Origin: Erysipelotrichaceae bacterium
Lineage (GTDB): Bacteria > Bacillota_I > Bacilli_A > Erysipelotrichales > Erysipelotrichaceae
Direction: 5' to 3'
DNA length: 38,702 nucleotides
NCBI GenBank assembly: GCA_031272515.1
Contig: JAISTR010000046.1
Location: 1-38,702, forward strand
This document shows positions 6,740-15,127 of this stretch, piece by piece. Within the stretch, counting starts at the first letter, position 1; the number at the start of each line of letters is the position of its first letter. The position numbers were made by a program, and so were the translations under genes. A model generated the notes under the pieces. It saw only the letters and a list, made by a program, of their open reading frames with translations, was not told where the DNA came from and ran no database searches.

Positions 6740-8188
6740 ATGTCAGTTGTCTCAATGCGAAAGCTTTTGGAAAACGGATGCCACTACGGTCATCAGACCC
6801 GTCGCTGGAATCCAAAGATGAAACCGTATATCTATACGGCCAAGAATGGAATTTATATTCTGAATCTGTCGATTACCCTGGAAAAACTGGATGAGGCCTA
6901 TGCGGCCATGAAGGACATTGCCGAAAGAGGCGGAAAGGTCCTGTTTGTCGGCACCAAGAAACAAGCCCAGCAGGCTGTCCTGGATGAAGCCCTGCGCTGT
7001 GGTTCCTTCTATGTGAACCAACGCTGGCTGGGAGGTCTGTTGACCAACTACCGCACCATCCAAAAACGGATCCGCCGCCTGATTGAAATCGGCGAAATGA
7101 AGGAATCCGGGGCCATCGAATTCTATACGAAAAAAGAAATTGCCCAAATCAATAAAGAAGAAACCCGCCTGGAGAACTTTTTGGGCGGAATTAGGGAAAT
7201 GAAGAAGCTGCCGGATGCGATTTTTGTGGTCGACCCGATTGAGGACCACAATGCCGTATTTGAAGCCAAGAAGCTGGGAATTCCGGTCTTTGGCATCTGT
7301 GATACCAACACCGACCCCGACCATCTGGACTATCTGATTCCGGCCAATGATGACGCTCTGCGTTCCATCAAGCTGATTACCGGCATTCTGGCGGATGCGA
7401 TCGTGGAATCCAAAGCCGGTATCCTCAACTATGTCTATCAAAGCGAAGAGGAAGCCGACATCACCATGAAGGATGTCATCGTTTCCGTTGAGCAGCAAAT
7501 CGAGGAGAATGAACGCCGCCGCCGTCAGCGCAATGAAGAGCGCCGGGCGAAGGAAAACGCGCGCTACAACCGCCGTCCCTACCAACGCAGCGAACAAACC
7601 CGCAGAAGCGATAATGCCCCGCGTACCAGCGAAGCAGCACCTGCTGCCAAGCCGGCGGAGCCCGCAAATGAAGTGAAGAAGGTCATCGTTGACAAGACCG
7701 GTGAGGTCAAGGAAGTCGTCGCGACCAAGGAAAGCGAAGTAAAGGAAGCTGTGGTAAAGACAGAAGCTGCGGTTGCTGATAAAGCGGAGGCTGTCAAAGA
7801 AGCGGTTGTTGAAAAAGCTGCGGAAGTCAAGGATACTGTAGTTGAAAAGGCTGCCGAAGCCAAGGAAGCCGTAGCTGACAAGGCTGCCGAAGTCAAGGAA
7901 GCTGTCAGTGAAAAGGCGGCTGAGGTGAAGGAAGCTGTCAGCGAAAAAGCAGTGGAAGCCAAAGACAGTGTGAAGAAAGCGGAAGCGGCTGTTGAAGAAA
8001 AAGCCGAAGAAGTGAAAAAAGCCGTTAGTAAAAAAGCGGAAGAAGTGAAGGAAGCGGTAAGCGAAAAAGCGGCTGAAGTCAAAGACGCTGGCGAAGCAGC
8101 CGTGAAACAAGCAGAAGAAAAAGTCAAGGAAGTCGTAACCGAAGCTGTTGAAAAGGCTGCGGAAGTTGCCGCTAAAATTGAACAATAA
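6740..8188 (+). CDS. rpsB: 30S ribosomal protein S2 (uS2) with a long LEA-like 11-residue repeat tail
   Basis: 482 residues, against about 230-260 for normal S2. Residues 1 to about 250 are a complete S2 core: [54 protein letters not shown] and [10 protein letters not shown] are all visible. Residues 255-292 form an Arg-rich linker. From about 311 to the end lies a Lys/Glu/Ala/Val tail built of 11-residue units of consensus x-[DE]-KAAEVKEAV. Clear units sit at 317, 328, 346, 357, 368, 379, 390, 401, 419, 430 and 441, and two 7-residue units interrupt them at 339-345 and 412-418. Such hendecads predict a long amphipathic helix or coiled coil, as in group 3 LEA proteins and synuclein. The frame stays open with SD-preceded tsf 19 nt later, so the tail is real coding sequence. 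Its function is unknown. Confidence 0.93.
   Translation: MSVVSMRKLLENGCHYGHQTRRWNPKMKPYIYTAKNGIYILNLSITLEKLDEAYAAMKDIAERGGKVLFVGTKKQAQQAVLDEALRCGSFYVNQRWLGGLLTNYRTIQKRIRRLIEIGEMKESGAIEFYTKKEIAQINKEETRLENFLGGIREMKKLPDAIFVVDPIEDHNAVFEAKKLGIPVFGICDTNTDPDHLDYLIPANDDALRSIKLITGILADAIVESKAGILNYVYQSEEEADITMKDVIVSVEQQIEENERRRRQRNEERRAKENARYNRRPYQRSEQTRRSDNAPRTSEAAPAAKPAEPANEVKKVIVDKTGEVKEVVATKESEVKEAVVKTEAAVADKAEAVKEAVVEKAAEVKDTVVEKAAEAKEAVADKAAEVKEAVSEKAAEVKEAVSEKAVEAKDSVKKAEAAVEEKAEEVKKAVSKKAEEVKEAVSEKAAEVKDAGEAAVKQAEEKVKEVVTEAVEKAAEVAAKIEQ
7688..8092 (+). repeat. Degenerate 33-bp tandem repeat coding for the S2 hendecads
   Basis: About eleven 33-nt units encode the 11-residue repeat of the S2 tail, with two 21-nt units inserted at 7754-7774 and 7973-7993. 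Copies differ mostly at third codon positions (AAG/AAA, GCT/GCG/GCA/GCC, GAA/GAG) while the residues stay alike. The repeat therefore looks old and held by selection on the protein rather than freshly expanded. Confidence 0.8.
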
Positions 8189-8207
8189 CAGACAAGAGGA
8201 GAATGAT

Positions 8208-9068
8208 ATGGAAATTACAGCAGGAATCGTAAAACAGCTGCGCGAACTGACCGGCGCCGGCATGATGGACTGCAAGAAAGCCCTCAATGAAACAAACGGT
8301 GACATTGAAGCAGCCGTTACCTGGTTAAGAGAAAAAGGCATTGCCAAGGCCGCCAAGCGCGCCGGCCGCATTGCCGCCGAAGGATTGACCAAGGCCTTCA
8401 CCTCCGGCAATCAAGCGGTGATTGTCGAGGTGAACTCCGAGACCGACTTCGTTGCCCGCAACGACCAGTTTTTGGAATTGATTGACGGCATCGGCGCAGC
8501 CTTGCTAAAAAGCGATGTCAAGAGCATCGGCGAAGCCGAGAGCCTAAAAATCGGTGATGCCACCATCGCGGACCTGGTGATCGACGCCACCGCCACCATC
8601 GGTGAAAAGATTTCCTTCCGGCGCTTTGCCCGTTTGGAAAAAACCACCGAGGAGATTTTCGGCCTTTACATCCACATGGGCGGCAAGATCAGCACCCTGG
8701 CCGTGCTCAAGGACGCCAATGAAGAGGTTGCCAAAGATATCGCCATGCAGGTAGCATCGATGAACCCGCAGTTCGTCAGCCGCGAGAACATGGACCCCGC
8801 CTTTGTAGAGAAGGAACGTTCCATCCAATGGGAAATCCTGAAGAATGATGAGAAGATGGCAGACAAGCCGGAAATGGTGCTGCAGAAAGCCCTGGAAGGC
8901 CGCCTGAGCAAGTCCCTCAAGGAAATCTGCCTGGTTGACCAGGAGTTCTTCAAAGACCCGGATCAAAGCGTAGGCGCTTATTTGAAGTCGCATGGTGCAG
9001 CTGTGCGTGAATTCGTGCGCTATGCGGTAGGGGAAGGCATCGATAAATCAGCTGCAGAAGAGGAATAA
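8208..9068 (+). CDS. tsf: Translation elongation factor Ts
   Basis: 286 residues. EF-Ts catalyses GDP release from EF-Tu. The N-terminal UBA-like domain reads VKQLRELTGAGMMDCKKAL, and the core has the nucleotide-exchange signature VNSETDFVARND. The start is the ATG at 8208 behind AGAGGAGA; an in-frame upstream start exists inside rpsB but has no ribosome binding site. rpsB-tsf-pyrH-frr is the classical order. The C-terminus ends in an acidic AAEEE tail. Confidence 0.95.
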   Translation: MEITAGIVKQLRELTGAGMMDCKKALNETNGDIEAAVTWLREKGIAKAAKRAGRIAAEGLTKAFTSGNQAVIVEVNSETDFVARNDQFLELIDGIGAALLKSDVKSIGEAESLKIGDATIADLVIDATATIGEKISFRRFARLEKTTEEIFGLYIHMGGKISTLAVLKDANEEVAKDIAMQVASMNPQFVSRENMDPAFVEKERSIQWEILKNDEKMADKPEMVLQKALEGRLSKSLKEICLVDQEFFKDPDQSVGAYLKSHGAAVREFVRYAVGEGIDKSAAEEE

Positions 9069-9089
9069 GGCACGTTCGTGCCTTTTTTT
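9069..9089 (+). terminator. Intrinsic terminator between tsf and pyrH
   Basis: GGCAC (9069-9073), loop GTTC, GTGCC (9078-9082), then seven T. It begins at the base after the tsf stop and ends 1 nt before the pyrH ribosome binding site. There is no room for a promoter between it and pyrH, so it probably acts as a partial terminator lowering expression of the downstream genes. Confidence 0.75.
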
Positions 9090-9101
9090 CGAGGAGGTAT
9101 T

Positions 9102-9818
9102 ATGTATCAGCGCGTACTGTTGAAATTATCCGGTGAAGCCTTGGCCGGCAGTGATTCCGGCTTCAATGCCAAAAAACTCAAACAACTGGCCCAGGAAATC
9201 AAGGAAGTCTGTGCCTTGGGTGTCGAGCTGGCGATTGTGGTCGGCGGCGGCAACATCATCCGCGGCAAGCAGGTGAGCACCTTGGGGATTGAGCGGGTGC
9301 AGGCGGACTACATGGGCATGCTCGCCACCGTCATCAACGCCTTGGCCATCCAATCAGCCCTGGAGCAGGCGGGAATCCCCACCCGTGTGCAAAGCGCCCT
9401 GGAAATGAACAAGGTCTGTGAACCCTTGATCATCCGCCGGGCGATCCGCCATCTGGAAAAGGGCAGAGTGGTGATTTTTGGGGCCGGCAACGGCAGTCCG
9501 TTTTTCTCCACCGACACCACCGCGGCCCTGCGTGCCAGCGAGATCAAGGCGGATGTCATCCTGATGGCCAAAAACGGGGTGGATGGGGTCTATAGTGCCG
9601 ACCCGAAAATTGAGGCAGACGCAGTGAAGTATGATATATTAACTTATATGGATCTGTTGAATAAAAACCTGGCGGTCATGGACGCAACCGCCACCAGCAT
9701 GTGCATGGAAAGTGATATCGAGCTGTTGGTATTCAATATGAACGAGGAAGGGAATATCGTCAAAGCGGTACAGGGCAAGGTTGCCGGAACCCGCATCACG
9801 AAAGGAGCCGCATCATGA
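9102..9818 (+). CDS. pyrH: Uridylate kinase (UMP kinase)
   Basis: 238 residues, amino-acid-kinase fold, usual size for the hexameric bacterial UMP kinase that makes UDP from UMP and ATP. Signatures: [10 protein letters not shown] at the start, [10 protein letters not shown], and the C-terminal half [11 protein letters not shown] and MDATATSMC. The ATG at 9102 follows GAGGAGGT at 9091; a longer reading from a GTG at 9078 would start inside the terminator hairpin and is rejected. The stop overlaps frr by 4 nt. Confidence 0.95.
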   Translation: MYQRVLLKLSGEALAGSDSGFNAKKLKQLAQEIKEVCALGVELAIVVGGGNIIRGKQVSTLGIERVQADYMGMLATVINALAIQSALEQAGIPTRVQSALEMNKVCEPLIIRRAIRHLEKGRVVIFGAGNGSPFFSTDTTAALRASEIKADVILMAKNGVDGVYSADPKIEADAVKYDILTYMDLLNKNLAVMDATATSMCMESDIELLVFNMNEEGNIVKAVQGKVAGTRITKGAAS

Positions 9819-10360
9819 ATCAACATCTAGAGAATTGTGAAGCCAGAATGGCCAAGGCGATTGCCAGTTTCAATGACACCTTGGGCTTGATTCGCACCGG
9901 GCGTGCAAACCCGCAGGTGCTCTACGGGGTGAATGTCGACTACTACGGAGCCGAAACCCCAATCAATCAGATTGCCAGCATTTCCGTGGTGGAAGGCCGG
10001 CAGCTGGTCATTAAACCCTATGACACCAATTTTTTAAAGAACATCGAACGGGCGATTTTTGAAGCGAACCTCAACCTCACGCCGCAAAACGACGGGGCGG
10101 TGGTCCGCATTAATGTCCCGGCCCTGACCGAAGAGAGCCGCAAGGCCCTTTGCAAGGATGTCTCCAAGAAGGCGGAGGAGGCCAAAGTGGCGATCCGCAA
10201 CATCCGCCGCGACATCAACGAAGCGGCCAAGAAGGATGACAGCCTGACGGAAGACATGGAAAAAGACACCCTGGAGAAGATCCAGAAACAAACCGATGAA
10301 GCCATCAAAAAGATCGATGGCATGGCAGGGGACAAAGCGAAAGAAATCATGACGGTCTGA
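9815..10360 (+). CDS. frr: Ribosome recycling factor
   Basis: 181 residues, close to the usual 185. With EF-G it splits post-termination ribosomes. The conserved stretches [37 protein letters not shown] and [14 protein letters not shown] are present, with the long charged helices of domain I at the C-terminus. It starts within the pyrH stop (ATGA) and its own stop shares one base with the uppS start, so translation is coupled across the three genes. Confidence 0.95.
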   Translation: MNQHLENCEARMAKAIASFNDTLGLIRTGRANPQVLYGVNVDYYGAETPINQIASISVVEGRQLVIKPYDTNFLKNIERAIFEANLNLTPQNDGAVVRINVPALTEESRKALCKDVSKKAEEAKVAIRNIRRDINEAAKKDDSLTEDMEKDTLEKIQKQTDEAIKKIDGMAGDKAKEIMTV

Positions 10361-11061
10361 TGAATCCGCTCAATCATATCGCCATCATCATGGATGGCAA
10401 CGGCCGCTATGCCAAACAGCAGGGCAAACCGCGTACCTACGGACACTTCAAGGGTACCGAAAACGCCCGCAACATCGCGATTGAGGCGAAGGAGCTCGGG
10501 GTGAAGACCCTGACGCTCTATGCTTTCTCCAGTGAAAACTGGAAGCGGCCGAAAAGTGAAATCGATTACCTGATGGGTTTGCCCAAAGTCTTTTTTCAAA
10601 GTTATCTCAAGGAACTGATGGAAAAGAACATCCGCATTAAAATGATCGGATCATTTGCGGGCTTACCAAAGGGCGTCAGTGATATTTTTCAGGCTGCAAT
10701 TGATGAAACCAAAAACAACACCGCCATGGATTTGGTGTTTGCCATGAACTATGGCAGCCAGAATGAAATTGTGGAGGCGGTGAAATCCTATACCCGGGAA
10801 GTAGTGAACAAGAAGCGCGGCAACGACCTCGATGCCGCGGGCTTTTTTGACTATTTCCAAAGTCGCAGTGCCGGGGCGGTGGACCTTTTGATCCGGACCG
10901 GCGGCGACCAGCGTATCTCCAATTTTCTGCTTTGGCAGATCGCCTATGCGGAGCTTATCTTTGTAAAGGACTACTGGCCTGATTTTACCCCGGAGCGCTT
11001 TAGGCAAACCATCGTTCAATACCAGGAGCGTGAACGCCGCTATGGAGGCTTAAGCGAATGA
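10360..11061 (+). CDS. uppS: Isoprenyl transferase (undecaprenyl diphosphate synthase family)
   Basis: 233 residues. It adds isoprene units in cis to farnesyl diphosphate to make the C55 lipid carrier for wall synthesis. Motif I IIMDGNGRYAK carries the catalytic Asp, with Tyr where Trp is common. The substrate-site stretches LTLYAFSSENWKRP and LLIRTGGDQRISNFLLWQ are intact, the latter with GGDQ in place of the usual SGEQ. The following genes cdsA, dxr and rseP share the envelope and isoprenoid theme. Confidence 0.94.
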   Translation: MNPLNHIAIIMDGNGRYAKQQGKPRTYGHFKGTENARNIAIEAKELGVKTLTLYAFSSENWKRPKSEIDYLMGLPKVFFQSYLKELMEKNIRIKMIGSFAGLPKGVSDIFQAAIDETKNNTAMDLVFAMNYGSQNEIVEAVKSYTREVVNKKRGNDLDAAGFFDYFQSRSAGAVDLLIRTGGDQRISNFLLWQIAYAELIFVKDYWPDFTPERFRQTIVQYQERERRYGGLSE

Positions 11062-11846
11062 AACAGCGCATCATTACCGCCCTGGCCATTATCGCCACGG
11101 TGTTTCCGCTGATCTATTTCTTTCCGTTTTGGGGATTAAGGGCTGTCATCCTGGTCTTTTCGGCCCTGGCGGTCTATGAAATAACCGCCATCATCGACAA
11201 GCGGATTCCGTTATTGGGAATTATTGGTGTCTATCTGATGGTGCTGGTGCTGTCGTTTTGCTGGGAGCAGAACTATGTCGTCTTTCTGGGACTGTTTATC
11301 GTGTTGCTTTTCACCATCGATGTGCTGTATTCCTTTATTGATATCACCCGGATTGCCTACCTGTTTTTGATGACCCTGATGTTCTCCACCGCCATACGCG
11401 GCCTGATTCAGGCCAATGTGATGTTTGGCTTCACCGGGGTGATGTTTGTCTTTGTGGTGACCTATCTCTGCGATTCCGCAGCCTATTTTATCGGCCGCCG
11501 CTTTGGCAAGCACAAACTGATTCCCAAGGTTTCCCCCAATAAAACCGTGGAGGGGGCAATCGGCGGCTTTCTGGTCAGTTTTATCGCCGGGGTCGTCTAT
11601 CTCTATATCTGGAGCCAGTTCAATAACGGCATGGCCGTTTTCATCGCTGCCTGCATCACCATGCCGCTCACCGGACAGATCGGCGATCTGGCTTTCTCCT
11701 CCATCAAGCGCCACTTCAACCAGAAGGACTTCGGTTCGATCTTCCCCGGCCACGGGGGAGCCCTGGACCGCATTGATTCCCTGCTGTTTAACTTCATGGT
11801 CTTCCATGTGATTTTGATGTTTTACAACTATCTGGTGACACGCTGA
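11058..11846 (+). CDS. cdsA: Phosphatidate cytidylyltransferase
   Basis: 262 residues, an integral membrane enzyme with about seven to eight hydrophobic spans. It makes CDP-diacylglycerol, the precursor of acidic phospholipids. The C-terminal family signature (S-x3-R-x6-KDFG-x3-PGHGG-x2-DR-x-DS) is clear: SSIKRHFNQKDFGSIFPGHGG then LDRIDSLLF. SPNKTVEGAIGG is also diagnostic. Start and stop overlap uppS and dxr. Confidence 0.94.
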   Translation: MKQRIITALAIIATVFPLIYFFPFWGLRAVILVFSALAVYEITAIIDKRIPLLGIIGVYLMVLVLSFCWEQNYVVFLGLFIVLLFTIDVLYSFIDITRIAYLFLMTLMFSTAIRGLIQANVMFGFTGVMFVFVVTYLCDSAAYFIGRRFGKHKLIPKVSPNKTVEGAIGGFLVSFIAGVVYLYIWSQFNNGMAVFIAACITMPLTGQIGDLAFSSIKRHFNQKDFGSIFPGHGGALDRIDSLLFNFMVFHVILMFYNYLVTR

Positions 11847-13003
11847 TGAAAAAGATTCTGGTATTGGGTATTTCCGGCTCGATTGGCCGGCAGACCTGGC
11901 AGGTCATCCGCCAGCATCCCGAGGAATTCCAGCTGGTTGGCGCCTCCTTCGGCGACAACCTGGAACTCTTGCCCGAGCTATTGAAAGAGGCACACCTGAC
12001 CCATATCTGGGTCAAGTCCAATGATACCCGCCTGGCCCTGAAGGTGCAGTATCCCAAGATCCGCTTTTACAGCGGCGAGGAATACATGATTGATATGGTC
12101 CTGGATACAGAGTATGACCTTTTGGTCAATGCTTTGGTGAACTTTATCGGCTTGAAGCCAACGCTGGCGGCAATTGAACGCAAAAAGAATATCGCCTTGG
12201 CCAACAAGGAAACCCTGGTGGTTGCCGGGCAGTTTGTTTTGGAAGCCTGCCAGCGGCAGCAGGTCAGCCTGCTGCCGATTGACTCCGAGCACTCCGCCAT
12301 CTTTCAGTGTCTGCAGGGCAATCAGAGGCAGGATGTCAAGTCCATCACCCTGACTACTTCCGGCGGCAGTTTCCGCGATAAAAGCAGAGCCGAGTTAAAG
12401 GATGTGACAGTGAAAGAAGCACTGCAGCACCCGAACTGGTCAATGGGGTGTAAGATAACCATAGACAGTGCGACGATGATGAATAAGGGCTTTGAGGTGA
12501 TTGAGGCGCACTGGCTGTTTGGTTTGCCTTTCAAACAAATCAAGGTGGCCATCCACCGGCAGGCAATCGTGCACTCTTTTGTCACCTATCAGGACAACTG
12601 CACCATTGCCCAGCTGGCAACCGCTGATATGCGGGTGCCGATTCAGTTTGCGCTCTCCTGGCCCAAGCGGCTGGAAGCCCCCAGCCACAGCGAGCTGGAT
12701 TTGACGAAAACGCCACCGCTGACCTTTGAAGCGGTGGACTACGATCGCTTTCCGTTATTGGCCCTGGCTTATCGGGTCGGAGAAAAGAAGGGCAATCTGC
12801 CGGCGGTGATGAATGCCGCCAATGAGGTGGCGGTCAGCTATTTTTTGGCAGAAAAGATTCCCTTTCTGGCAATCGAGGACATTGTGATAAAAACCTGTGA
12901 TACAATTGCATACAGTCCCGAGGTGAGTCTGCAGGACATCTATACCTGGGATGGCGAAGGACGCCGGGTTGCGGCCGAAATCGCGAAGGAGTTTCTGTTA
13001 TGA
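11846..13003 (+). CDS. dxr: 1-deoxy-D-xylulose 5-phosphate reductoisomerase
   Basis: 385 residues, standard length. It converts DXP to MEP with NADPH, the committed step of the non-mevalonate isoprenoid pathway. The NADPH loop is GISGSIG (usually GSTGSIG), ALANKETLV and the metal motif PIDSEHSAIFQ follow, and the flexible active-site loop contains HPNWSMG, then KITIDSATMMNKG. It tells us the organism uses the MEP route to supply UppS one gene upstream. Confidence 0.95.
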   Translation: MKKILVLGISGSIGRQTWQVIRQHPEEFQLVGASFGDNLELLPELLKEAHLTHIWVKSNDTRLALKVQYPKIRFYSGEEYMIDMVLDTEYDLLVNALVNFIGLKPTLAAIERKKNIALANKETLVVAGQFVLEACQRQQVSLLPIDSEHSAIFQCLQGNQRQDVKSITLTTSGGSFRDKSRAELKDVTVKEALQHPNWSMGCKITIDSATMMNKGFEVIEAHWLFGLPFKQIKVAIHRQAIVHSFVTYQDNCTIAQLATADMRVPIQFALSWPKRLEAPSHSELDLTKTPPLTFEAVDYDRFPLLALAYRVGEKKGNLPAVMNAANEVAVSYFLAEKIPFLAIEDIVIKTCDTIAYSPEVSLQDIYTWDGEGRRVAAEIAKEFLL

Positions 13004-14070
13004 TTAATACGCTTCTAACCCTGCTTTATTTCCTGATTATCCTCTCCGTCATCGTGGTCATCCATGAATTCGGACATCTAATCAGTGCCAAAGCCTTCGG
13101 TGTATACTGCAAGGAGTTTGCGATCGGTTATGGCCCCAAGGTGTTTTCCACACAGAAAGGGGAAACCGAATATTCAATCCGGGCAGTGCCGATGGGCGGC
13201 TTTGTGTCGATGGCGGGGGAAGTCGGTGTGGATATCGATGACATTGAACCAAAGCGTACCCTGTCCGGGATCGCTCCGCTCAAGCGGATTGTCATCATGT
13301 TGTCGGGAATCTTCTTGAACCTGGTCTTTGGGGTCTTCCTGTTAGTTGCCTTCTATCTGATCAGCGGCTATAAAGTGACGGAACCTTTGGCGGTGGTGGG
13401 GACGGTTTTACCGGACACCCCGGCAGAAACCGCCGGCTTCAAGGACGGGGATAAGATTCTCAAGGTCGTCCATGCGGATGGCTTTGTGGTGGAACCAAAA
13501 ACCTTTTCAGACATGAGCGTTCCTTCCGCCAATTTGCCGGGAGAGCGTATCTATACCATACTGCGCGATGGTCAAGAGATTGACATTGCCGTGACGCCTG
13601 CCTACAGCGATGGCAGCTATCTGATTGGCATCCAATCCACCAGCGGCGAAATGGTCAAAATCGGCTTTTTGGAAGCCGTCAGTCTGGGTTTCACCAAGGC
13701 TGGTCAGCTCTGCTTTTTGATTATCGGTGCCCTGGTAAACCTGTTTCGCGGTGTCGGTTTAGACAACCTCTCCGGACCAATCGGCATCTACAGTGCCACC
13801 AGCGAGGTCATGAACGCCGCTGCCAGCTTTCGCGAAGGGGTGCTGTATTTCGTTAACCTGATGGCGACGCTCTCCCTCAATGTCGGCATCTTCAATCTCT
13901 TCCCGCTACCATTATTTGATGGCGGCCGGGTGGTATTGATTGTGGCGGAGATGGTGATTGGCAAGCCGGTGGACAAGAAACTGGAAACCATCTTGATGTT
14001 GGCCAGCCTGGCGCTGGTTGCGGCCTTGTTTCTGTTTGTTACGATTAAAGACGTGTCAAATTTCTTTTAG
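13000..14070 (+). CDS. rseP: Site-2 membrane metalloprotease RseP/RasP
   Basis: 356 residues with four predicted membrane spans. The zinc motif HEFGH (residues 22-26) lies in the first span. A PDZ domain (about 125-200, LPDTPAETAGFKDGDKI) follows, and the third metal ligand is D307 in PLFDGGR (LDGG in most relatives, Phe here). It cleaves membrane-embedded anti-sigma factors and signal peptides. It is the last gene of the overlapping run uppS-cdsA-dxr-rseP; proS and polC, often next, are absent. Confidence 0.93.
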   Translation: MINTLLTLLYFLIILSVIVVIHEFGHLISAKAFGVYCKEFAIGYGPKVFSTQKGETEYSIRAVPMGGFVSMAGEVGVDIDDIEPKRTLSGIAPLKRIVIMLSGIFLNLVFGVFLLVAFYLISGYKVTEPLAVVGTVLPDTPAETAGFKDGDKILKVVHADGFVVEPKTFSDMSVPSANLPGERIYTILRDGQEIDIAVTPAYSDGSYLIGIQSTSGEMVKIGFLEAVSLGFTKAGQLCFLIIGALVNLFRGVGLDNLSGPIGIYSATSEVMNAAASFREGVLYFVNLMATLSLNVGIFNLFPLPLFDGGRVVLIVAEMVIGKPVDKKLETILMLASLALVAALFLFVTIKDVSNFF

Positions 14071-14082
14071 GAGGATTGCACT

Positions 14083-15093
14083 ATGCACATTCTGGTTACC
14101 GGGGGTACGGGGTACATCGGATCGCATACGGTCGTGGAGCTGCTACAGCAGGGCGACCGGGTGACGATTATCGACAATCTCTATAACTCCTCCAAAAAAG
14201 TCGTGGATCGAATTGAAGCGATTACCAAATCCCGCCCTGATTTTGTGAAGCTGGATCTCTGCGATCAGGACAAACTGGAAAATTTGTTTAAGATCAGTGT
14301 CTTTGACGCCGTAATTCATTTTGCGGGCTACAAGGCGGTAGGGGAATCGGTAGAGAGACCTTTGATGTACTACCGCAACAATCTGATTTCAACTTTGAAT
14401 TTATTGACCTGCATGAAAGCGCATCAGGTCACCAAACTGGTATTCTCCTCATCGGCAACGGTTTATGGACAGCCGGAACGGATTCCCATGGATGAGGACT
14501 GCCGGCTCTCTACCACCAATCCCTACGGGACTACCAAACTGATGATTGAGACCATTCTCAGTGATGTGGCAAAAGCGAATCCGGAGTTCAGCTTTGTGGT
14601 ACTGCGCTATTTCAACCCCATCGGTGCCCACAAGAGCGGCTTGATTGGGGAGACCCCCCAGGGTATCCCCAATAACCTGACCCCCTACATCGCCCAGGTA
14701 GCAACCGGCCAGCGCGATTTTCTGCGGGTCTGGGGCAATGACTATGATACGCCGGATGGTACCGGGGTACGGGACTACATCCATGTGGTGGATTTGGCCA
14801 AAGGCCACCTGAAAGCCCTGGATTATGCCAATACCCGAACCGGGATTGATTTCATCAATCTGGGGACCGGCAAGGGCTATTCAGTCTTACAGGTGCTGCA
14901 TGCCTTTGAGAAGGCCTGCGGCAAACAGCTTCCCTACCAGATTCTCGAGCGCCGGCCCGGGGATATCGCCACCAGCTATGCCTCCACCAAAAAAGCCGAA
15001 GAGGTACTGGGCTGGAAAGCACAGTATGATATTGACAGAATGTGTGTGGATCTCTGGCGCTTTGCGACCCAGAATCCCAAAGGCATCCGTTAA
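14083..15093 (+). CDS. galE: UDP-glucose 4-epimerase
   Basis: 336 residues, extended short-chain dehydrogenase fold. It interconverts UDP-glucose and UDP-galactose using bound NAD. Visible: the nucleotide loop TGGTGYIGSHT, HFAGYKAVGES, the catalytic Ser in FSSSATVYG, and the YxxxK pair in NPYGTTK, followed by LRYFNPIGAH typical of GalE. An AGGAGG site lies 12 nt after the rseP stop, so it can be co-transcribed. It may supply galactose residues for wall or capsule polymers, since no gal genes adjoin it. Confidence 0.93.
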   Translation: MHILVTGGTGYIGSHTVVELLQQGDRVTIIDNLYNSSKKVVDRIEAITKSRPDFVKLDLCDQDKLENLFKISVFDAVIHFAGYKAVGESVERPLMYYRNNLISTLNLLTCMKAHQVTKLVFSSSATVYGQPERIPMDEDCRLSTTNPYGTTKLMIETILSDVAKANPEFSFVVLRYFNPIGAHKSGLIGETPQGIPNNLTPYIAQVATGQRDFLRVWGNDYDTPDGTGVRDYIHVVDLAKGHLKALDYANTRTGIDFINLGTGKGYSVLQVLHAFEKACGKQLPYQILERRPGDIATSYASTKKAEEVLGWKAQYDIDRMCVDLWRFATQNPKGIR

Positions 15094-15120
15094 AAAAAAA
15101 CCGGGAACCCGGTTTTTTTT
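15093..15120. terminator. Bidirectional terminator between convergent genes
   Basis: A-run plus CCGG (15093-15104), loop GAAC, CCGG plus eight T (15109-15120). It starts at the galE stop and serves both galE and the minus-strand gene ending at 15128. Confidence 0.85.
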
Positions 15121-15127
15121 GTTTAAC

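Noticed and set aside
7688-8092. Periodic repeat that could be taken for a CRISPR array
   Set aside because: The 33-nt period has no spacer, units vary at third positions and lie wholly in frame inside rpsB.
7579-8127. 182-codon antisense frame of Ser/Ala/Thr/Phe repeats
   Set aside because: It is another shadow of the 33-bp coding repeat of S2.
6752-8410. 552-codon open frame antisense to rpsB
   Set aside because: The Lys/Glu/Ala/Val repeat codons avoid stops on the other strand. The predicted protein is Phe/Leu-rich nonsense, with no ribosome binding site, and S2 is certain on the plus strand.
9078-9101. Longer pyrH starting at GTG 9078
   Set aside because: It would begin within the terminator hairpin; the ATG at 9102 has a perfect ribosome binding site and matches the family start.
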